NCBI GenBank assembly: GCA_037179335.1
Contig: JAKZHN010000018.1
Location: 124,001 to 188,000 of the forward strand
DNA: 64,000 nt
Source of the DNA: Cyclaneusma minus
Lineage: Eukaryota > Ascomycota > Leotiomycetes > Marthamycetales > Marthamycetaceae
Direction: 5' to 3'
In this document: positions 57,496 to 64,000 of the stretch, in pieces
Layout of the letters: the number at the start of each line of letters is the position of its first letter
Position numbering within the stretch: the first letter of the stretch is position 1
The notes under the pieces: model-generated
Database searches by the model: none
Told to the model about the DNA's origin: nothing
Seen by the model: only the letters and a program-made list of their open reading frames with translations
Made by a program: the position numbers and the translations under genes

Positions 57496-59385
57496 TCAAA
57501 CCTCACCCCACCCCCCCAGCCCCCCCGGCGGCCCCCCACCACTCCCCAAGCTCCCCCCAATATCCCAATAATGCCTGCTACTCGTCTTACTCTTCCGCGT
57601 GCTCTGACTCGCACAACTACTATGCGTCGCACTATTCCGCCTCAACATCATCCTCTCCACCGTCAAGCCCCCCACATTACTCTTCCTTCTCGCATTATTC
57701 ATTTTGTTCACGTTATTCACTATCAGCGGATGGCTCTGCCTCACCCGCGCTGCTCTTGCTGCTGTGTCTGCTGTGCTATTGACTGCCACGTTTGTGCCTA
57801 TGCTTGTGCGCCTAGCAGTGAGGGCCGCGAGGCCTGCTTGTTCGGCCTGCTCGATCTGCGAGGCCGCTAAGACTGGTAGGGAAGAAGCTTGGTTGTGTGA
57901 GCTCGAAAAGCGACTCCGCAGGTAGCGAAACACCATCTTAACATCGAGGTCTTTCTCCCAATACCTCCTCTCCAACTCCAGCCTCGCAGCCTCAGCTTCC
58001 AAATCCAGTATCTGGCTATGGCTTGGTGGTGGAGGTGCGGATTTGTGTGTTTCGGACACAGTGGACTGGCGGCGTGGGAGTGTGGGGTGGAAATGCGGTT
58101 CCGATGATATCGAGTTATGGCGACGATGCAGTTTTGAATTGCCCAGTTCAGCGTCTTGCGAAGCCTTCCGAAGCTCCAGCTCCAGCGGATCTACGGCAGC
58201 TTCAGTCGCTCGCTCCGATTCCGGAATAGCAGGTAGACCAGCATACGGCGGCACGGTTTGCGTAGTCGACAGGTATGTAGAGAATGCGCCTGGATGGTCG
58301 GAAAGCTGGTTTACGAGGAGACCTAGTTCGCGCGCTATGCGTTCCAGGAGTCTGTATTCCCAGGAATCGTGTTCTGGGCGAGTCACAGCGCCTGAAGCGG
58401 TAGTTGGCAGTTCGTTTCGTAAGCCAAAGGGATCATTTGCTGGTGGCGTGGTAGACAGATCATCGTCGTCTTCTTCGGGCAGCGCTTGGCCAAATAAGAT
58501 GGATAGGAGATCGTCGTCGATGCCGATTAGGTCTTTGATAACCCGCCGAGTCACACGGCTCCAGAATCCGTCGTGCTCGCTGCTTCTCCTGGCATCTTCG
58601 TTTTCGGCCCCCGAAGGAAAGTCGGTTTCAGGCGTGCCTACACTGCCCAGTGTAGCAAGTTCTTCATCTTCGCCGTCATGAAGAATACTTCGGGATGAAG
58701 TAGCTACCGACATTCTTCTCCGTCTCGTCTCTTTCTGGATCTCTTCAACCAGTACTCGCGACTGTTCCATCCGCCATGCTTCGATGCGTCGCGTCCGTTC
58801 TGCTTCTGCCGCACGTTCATTTTCTAAAGATAGTTGACCTAGTTCCAAGGACTCGCGACGGCGCTTTATTCGACGGGGGTTGTATTGCTCGAATGCGTAC
58901 AAGTGCTGCTGCACGCCTTCGTTCATTATCGTTTGGTCGATGCGGAAAGAACCTAGGCCATCGTGGGTGGGTAGGATGGCTTGACTATGTTGCGAGTCTG
59001 GAAGTTCGCGAGGAGAAGGGAGAGGGTTGTGGGTTTCGGGACGGAAGGCGCCTAGGTGGCTGTCTAGACTGTCGAGCTCTTCGTCTTCTTCGTCTGCTGC
59101 GGGGTTGAGCTGTGAGGAGGCATCGTCAAGGTCGTAGGAACGTGCGGCTGTGTCGAGACTGCCGTAGTCGCTGGCTCGTGAGCGGCCAGGGGTGGGACGG
59201 CTGCGTTCAGTGGAGGTTGTGTAGGTACGGTCGGTGGTGGAGGCGGCGCTTGGGTTGAAGAGAATCCATTCTTGGGATTCTTCCATGTGCTGAGGAGAGT
59301 GGGAGGTTTGAGGCGAGGTTTGAGTCTCCTCAGGGGCTGTGTAGACTCGCTGAGGAGCATGGTGGGTTGGCTGTCGAAAGGCCAT
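57496..59385 (-). CDS. Unrecognised 629-aa Ser-rich, charged protein
   Basis: Single exon. No family is recognised. The first 150 residues are Ser/Thr/Pro-rich with an acidic patch (DEEDEELDSLDSH). Residues about 165-230 form a strongly charged helical region (RRIKRRRESLELGQL through EEIQKETRRRR) that is probably coiled coil. A more ordered part follows (HDGFWSRVTRRVIKDLIGIDDDLLSILFGQ), then WEYRLLERIARELGLLVNQL, and a second charged helix (EAEAARLELERRYWEKDLDVKMVFRYL). The tail is Gly/Pro-rich. The order of helices and disorder suggests a scaffold or regulatory protein, but this is only inference. The unbroken frame with no intron is unusual for this length but not exceptional. Confidence 0.75.
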   Translation of the reverse strand: MAFRQPTHHAPQRVYTAPEETQTSPQTSHSPQHMEESQEWILFNPSAASTTDRTYTTSTERSRPTPGRSRASDYGSLDTAARSYDLDDASSQLNPAADEEDEELDSLDSHLGAFRPETHNPLPSPRELPDSQHSQAILPTHDGLGSFRIDQTIMNEGVQQHLYAFEQYNPRRIKRRRESLELGQLSLENERAAEAERTRRIEAWRMEQSRVLVEEIQKETRRRRMSVATSSRSILHDGEDEELATLGSVGTPETDFPSGAENEDARRSSEHDGFWSRVTRRVIKDLIGIDDDLLSILFGQALPEEDDDDLSTTPPANDPFGLRNELPTTASGAVTRPEHDSWEYRLLERIARELGLLVNQLSDHPGAFSTYLSTTQTVPPYAGLPAIPESERATEAAVDPLELELRKASQDAELGNSKLHRRHNSISSEPHFHPTLPRRQSTVSETHKSAPPPPSHSQILDLEAEAARLELERRYWEKDLDVKMVFRYLRSRFSSSHNQASSLPVLAASQIEQAEQAGLAALTARRTSIGTNVAVNSTADTAARAARVRQSHPLIVNNVNKMNNARRKSNVGGLTVERMMLRRNSATHSSCASQSTRKSKTSSRHYWDIGGSLGSGGGPPGGLGGWGEV

Positions 59386-61317
59386 GATGGCTTTGGGATG
59401 TGATATATGACGGTGGGAAAGAGGAGTTCGACTCGGTTAGGTTCGATGGCCGCTGATATGTACTTGCGATGGGAAGACGAAGAGGAAGAGTCGTCAAGGA
59501 GGCTTTGGACGATCGGGCAGCTGAAGTGTAGCTATTCGCAGCGTCGCATCTGCGGTACGTTGCCACTAATCAGGCAGTTTCCTTAGCAAGCGCTCTGCAG
59601 CAAGGCAAAGGCATGTCAAGTACCTGTGCCGCTCAGCTATAGGTGTCGTACGCCCTTCGGATTGCAGAAATCCGTAGCAATGAACAGACGGGCGGATCCT
59701 TCAGTATGGAGTTGAGAATTCCGGCGATAAGGCGAAGTTGGGGTTCGGGTCGTCGAGCTAGGCGGACTAGCAGCTGGATGTGTATCGCGTGGTGCCTTGT
59801 AGTGAGGTGACGATGGACGATGCCCGTTTCAGAGTACAAACGGTCTGGTCCGTTGACTTGTCCAAGACACGGGATCAACACCGTGGCCCAACCCAAGTAT
59901 ACAATGTGTCGCAAATGGAGAGAATCAGGAGTACACCCAGAATGCACGAAAGAAAGAGTAGAGACAGTTGAAGAGTCATCAAGGGAGAATTCGGAAGCAA
60001 GGGAGCTACTCTACCTTTTTAGCTTCAATGGCTATCACCGTTACCACTCCCTTATCGGCGCGGGGCACCCAAGACGCTCCCTCCAGTCCACGCCCTCCAC
60101 CGCCGTGCGTTACAACACGCACCAGCCAAAGGAGGTCATCCCTGAGCACTCAATGATGAGCACCATCAAAACTCTGAATTTCTCCAGACATGACTCAACC
60201 GAACTCCCCAACTTCCCAAAGATAGCTGTTCTATCACGCAACTTTCCGTGCGTCTTTCGCAAATCCCCAAGTTCCGTAATCCGTACCTAGGATATATGTA
60301 CAAATCATCAAACTGCCAACATCAAATAAAGTCGGATTTCAAATCCCGTCTTACCCAAATGTGAGTAGCACAATACTACTAGCGAGCCGTCCTCGACCTA
60401 CCAGCACCACTTCCACTATGCTTCCCAGCACTCCGGCGAGCTGTCCCGTAGACTACCCGCCTCCCGCGGCCATGAAACTAGGAGCTACATTGACACAGGC
60501 ACATTGACATAGTCTTTCCCGCGCGCCACCTTTACATCAATGTACCAGTCGTTCAGAAAAACATTCAGAACATGAAACAATTCGCCCCCCCTGTGCCGCC
60601 GTTGCGCCTTTCTTGTGTCTCCCTTCCCGCTCCTTCTGTACAACCTCGAAGGTCAGGAGAAATCAAGGTTAGGAGAAAATCTATATTAGGATACATACAA
60701 GCTCGGTAGATCCGGCAACCTGCATGCCTGGTAAAATGTCAAATTGTCATGTTGCAAGATCCGAAAAGAATGACGACACTCACTCTTGAAAGGAAACTTG
60801 ATACATAGATGTAGAATCGATTGGAACGGGAGTTCAAGACCAGACACCAGGGGAGACCGATTTCGCTGTGCTGTCATACACCATCAGAAGTCCTTCTCCT
60901 TCAGCCCCTATCCGATTCCGGCTCATTATCAACTCCACTCTTTTCCACTCTTTCTTCACTGCTTCTAGATCGTCAGTTGGAGCTTCGGTGAGGCAATTAT
61001 ACAAGGAGGAGGCCTGTTCCGAAACATCAAGCTATCACGAGTTCCGAGTCACGACATCGCCACTGCCAAGTCACCCACAGGTCCGATATGCACCCGAGTA
61101 TCACACTATCCATGCCAAAAGTCAAAAGCGTGGGTGTGGGTGTGTGTGTGTGTGGAAAGCGATGAAGAGTTGTCTTGTTCTTAAGTTACCTAGGGGTCCA
61201 TTTCCCCCATGATCTCATAAAGACACAGCTTCGGCATGCGCCTCCCATCTTGCGGAGAAAATCAAGACGCCAATCCTCATCAGCCCATCAGCACCATCAG
61301 ACCCCCATGCCTTGCCC
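59386..61317. other. 1.9-kb intergenic stretch
   Basis: No gene recognised; the longest frame (59820-60290, +) has no domain. The left end is promoter for the 629-aa protein, the right end the 3' region of RPL10. A GT microsatellite is listed separately. Confidence 0.5.
61131..61155 (+). repeat. GT microsatellite
   Basis: GTGGGTGTGGGTGTGTGTGT-type run, slightly imperfect at the left end. Confidence 0.8.
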
Positions 61318-62388
61318 TTATGCGGAAGCGTTGAAAGCAGCAGGGAAGCGCTTGACGTTCTGTGCGAGCTTGCCGTGGTTGCTCAAGAACTGGACGTAAG
61401 CACCATCCACCTTGACGCGGCCCTCGTTCTTCTTCTCGACGTACTCCTCGCGGCGGAGAGGAGTGAAACCCCAGTTCTTGGACACGATGATCTTCTGGCG
61501 ACCGGGGAACTTGTACTGGGATCGGCGGAGAGCCTCGAGAGCGTGGGCGCGGTCTGTGGATTTCTGTTAGCAGCTGCTTGCGACGCCTGCGCTTTGGAGG
61601 ACCAAGGGTTACTCACTGGCATCACGGGTGCGGACACTGAGGAGAATCTGGCCAATGTTGACACGGGCGACAGTACCGTTGGGCTTACCCCAGGCACCAC
61701 GCATACCGGTTTGCAGTCGATCGGCTCCGGCACAAGACAACATCTTGTTGATGCGGACGACGTGGTAGGGGTGGGCGCGGACACGGAGGTGGAAACCTTC
61801 CTTACCGGCGGTCTTGACCATGTACCTGTAGAGTTACTGTCAGTCTCCAGTTCTGAACTTGATGCATTTCTCGAGCAGCTGGTCATGTCGCAGGCCAGGA
61901 GAACGCCCAAAGAATGTCCATCCAGCGTCCACTCTCAAATTCCTCCGCAGATTGAATGTAGTGTCGCATCGGGAAGCACTCACTTGTTGGCGCAAATGCG
62001 GGCAGCCTCAAGGGCCTCGGAACTCAACTGCTCATACTCGTTGGAGACCAAGTGGATGCAGAGAGGGAACTCGTCGACGTTCGCACGCTTGCGGCCAAGA
62101 TCGAAGATACGGATCTTAGGGTCGGGAACACCACGGTTGAAACGAGACTTGGGGTAAGGCTGTTTGGCGCATGTCAGTACTGTGTTGAAGCTAGCATTTT
62201 CGCAGTTCGCAATTCGCAAAGAGCACATCCGCGCTCCCAGTCTGAAGCTGCGCAGAGTGGCGAACAATCCCACAACTCTTTCAACATGGCGGGCGCTGAA
62301 GGTGCTCTCTGGATGCGCTGCAGGACGAGGACGTCGAACTGACCTTGTTCTTGCAGTAGCGGTAACATCTCGCAGGACGGCGGGCCAT
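61318..62388 (-). CDS. RPL10: 60S ribosomal protein L10 (uL16)
   Basis: Large-subunit protein needed for a late step of 60S maturation and for subunit joining. Four exons on the minus strand, 62388-62344, 62159-61984, 61825-61617 and 61553-61318, give 221 aa, the normal fungal length. The N-terminus [20 protein letters not shown], the CAGADRLQTGMRGAWGKP core and the WGFTPLRREEY segment are strongly conserved. Introns are 184, 158 and 63 nt; the first has a TACTGAC branch and all three restore known protein sequence. Early introns are typical of ribosomal protein genes. It is followed upstream, in the same direction, by RPL30. Confidence 0.97.
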
Positions 62389-63111
62389 TGTGACGGTATT
62401 GGAGGCTGCTGGTTAGTGGTGGTATTGAGGGAGGCGTCGACGAGGATCGGGGAAGCCTTTACGTCGCTGTTGGAGGCAATTGCTTTGAAATCGCTAACGC
62501 TCGGACCACCTCTAGGGCATGCTGAGATAAGCGAGCTCGCCAACAGTGTAATTTTGACTGCAGAATTTTGGGAGGACTCTGATATAGTGGCGAAGCAAAT
62601 TAATCGATTGCTTTGAAATGGATCTTGGAGGCTATTTTATATTTTTAAAACTACGAATCTTCCATACGTTTTGTTGTCGCTGGTGGCGTTGGATTACGAG
62701 ACAACTGCTGTTATGGGGTCTTGAATGCATGCTGCTTCATTCTGAGCCATATCTAATTATCAACGGCCGAGTGAATTTGAAATGCCATGTGCTCGGGATG
62801 AAGTACGAAGGACTGGAAATGGAAGATGTTCATGTTGCCTGTAGTCTTACCCCGACAGGTTCACAGCGCACCGGCTTCTCACACATATCCCGGCGGCTGT
62901 ATCAAGCTTCCTCACTAGCACTCGGGTCATAATTCTCGAATCAGAAGCAGTGGTTGGGAGGTTGAGACGGCTTTTGATTCTGTAGTAGCTAGGTGACGAA
63001 CACCATGACTTCAAGTACCACAATATGCTGGAAGATACATCCGAGCATCATGAGAACTCAATCCCACGAACCATCACAATCTCCATCCACACCCAGACGA
63101 ACACAAGTCAT
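62389..63111. other. Intergenic between RPL10 and RPL30
   Basis: 0.72 kb: RPL10 promoter and RPL30 3' region. No further gene recognised. Confidence 0.6.
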
Positions 63112-63665
63112 CTAAGCAGTCGATCCAGTGAGGATGTCGGAGTCACCAGCGTCCAAGACGGCCATGGTGGAGCATCGGAAGAGCTTTCCGCAGGCAGTGC
63201 CCAACTCGATCTAGAGGGAAATAGTAAGCAAATGATTGGTACCCTCCAAAGTCGCAAAGACTTCTTCGCTGGGTGTGCCCTCGAGACCCTGCAGTCTCTT
63301 CGGGCAGAGCCATGGCAGACTCGTATAGCAAAATGTATAGGAAATATATAGGTCGCGGGGGTCGTAGAAATGGGGCAAGACTCACGTTGTTGCCGGCGAA
63401 GTGGTGGACGCTGGTCTTGGACAGCATGGAGTAGTACTCGAGCTCAGACTTGCGGAGAGGAGGGGTGTTGCCAGCAATGATGACGAGCTTGGCCTTTCCG
63501 GAGCGGAGAGTCTTGAGGGTGGACTTGTAGCCGAGAGTGACTGTGGCAGACGGTCAGCTTCAATTCTGGAAGTTGTTGTGCAGAGCGCGTACCCTTTCCA
63601 GACTTCATCACAAGCGCCAGGCGCGAGTTGATGGAGTCGGCGGTCTTGTTCTTCTTGGGTGCCAT
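63112..63665 (-). CDS. RPL30: 60S ribosomal protein L30 (eL30)
   Basis: Small large-subunit protein with an L7Ae-type RNA-binding fold. Three exons on the minus strand, 63665-63593, 63540-63386 and 63210-63112, give 108 aa. INSRLALVMKSGKVTLGYKSTLK is formed across intron 1, then AKLVIIAGNTPPLRKSELEYY, HHFAGNN and IELGTACGKLFR. Introns of 52 nt (GTACGC donor, GCTGAC branch) and 175 nt (GTGAGT, TCTAG). In budding yeast L30 represses splicing of its own transcript; whether that holds here cannot be seen, though an intron early in the coding region is present. Confidence 0.96.
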
Positions 63666-64000
63666 CGCTGCGCGTTCAGGATTCTTGGGATCCTGGATGG
63701 GGGAGAGTTGGAATTGAGGCGCTCCGGACTTGTGTCGTGGGTGTTGAAGAAGAAGTCTGGATGGTGATGGTCGGGACTTTTGCAAAAGTTCAAGTTGTGG
63801 GCCAGCGCCAAGCCGCGAGCGAGCCAAGGCTCAATGCGGCTAGACCACTTTTCATCATCCCCACGTGACCGTGCACGGCTAAAAAGCTCCGTAGGATCTT
63901 GGACCAGCACTGCCGAAGCCTGCTGCACGAATGTGCTGCATCCACGGTTACGAGCACTCTTATTTCGACATTCGACGTGTTGCAGTGACAAAGCTGTTTT
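63666..64000. other. RPL30 upstream region
   Basis: Promoter side of RPL30 up to the window edge. No gene recognised. Confidence 0.5.

Overview
The window is nuclear DNA of a filamentous ascomycete (Pezizomycotina; the gene content fits a dothideomycete, but the class is inferred, not proven). The evidence is short spliceosomal introns of about 50-185 nt with GT-AG ends and CTAAC/CTGAC-type branch sites, monocistronic genes on both strands, and fungal families: Zn2Cys6 regulator, fungal 7-TM rhodopsin-like protein, LaeA-type methyltransferase, siderophore-type MFS carrier, DUF6594 proteins and a modin-like protein. All exon joins given here were worked out by hand from reading frame, splice sites and family conservation.

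Layout. 1-5 kb: DIM1 rRNA dimethylase (+) convergent with a BAHD acyltransferase (-). 7.5-9.4 kb: CYP52-type P450 (+). 10.4-11.4 kb: a short run of three TATA-bearing repeat units. 12-20 kb: an unrecognised protein, a PP2A activator (PTPA) divergent from exosome subunit RRP46, and an NAD kinase. 21.7-29 kb: a SAM methyltransferase, an intron-bearing tRNA-Gln(CTG), a membrane-anchored alpha/beta hydrolase, a doubtful spliced gene, and a 7-TM rhodopsin-like protein. 31-43 kb: a large Zn2Cys6 transcription factor, an NmrA-like oxidoreductase, an eight-exon siderophore-type transporter with a 24-nt microexon, and a DUF6594 membrane protein. 44-53 kb: complex I 24-kDa subunit, a Kelch protein, a 392-bp hAT-like MITE with an 8-bp target duplication, a modin-like protein and a second DUF6594 gene. 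53.6-56.4 kb: a gene-free tandem array. 57.5-64 kb: a large unrecognised protein, then ribosomal proteins L10 and L30.

The most unusual thing is the 53.6-56.4 kb array: nine diverged units of about 320 bp. Read on the minus strand, each has a canonical TATA box (TATATAAA in seven, degenerate in two), usually a CTGTCGA motif 50-100 bp upstream and a conserved block about 20-40 bp downstream, followed by about 200 bp with no conserved reading frame. Three more units with the same period lie at 10.4-11.4 kb. This looks like a family of tandem promoter units, perhaps making short non-coding RNAs. Transcription is inferred, not shown.

The genes do not form an obvious single pathway. Housekeeping genes (DIM1, RRP46, NAD kinase, NUO24, RPL10, RPL30) alternate with accessory ones (acyltransferase, P450, methyltransferase, transporter, regulator). 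No polyketide synthase, NRPS or terpene synthase is present to make this a secondary-metabolite cluster.
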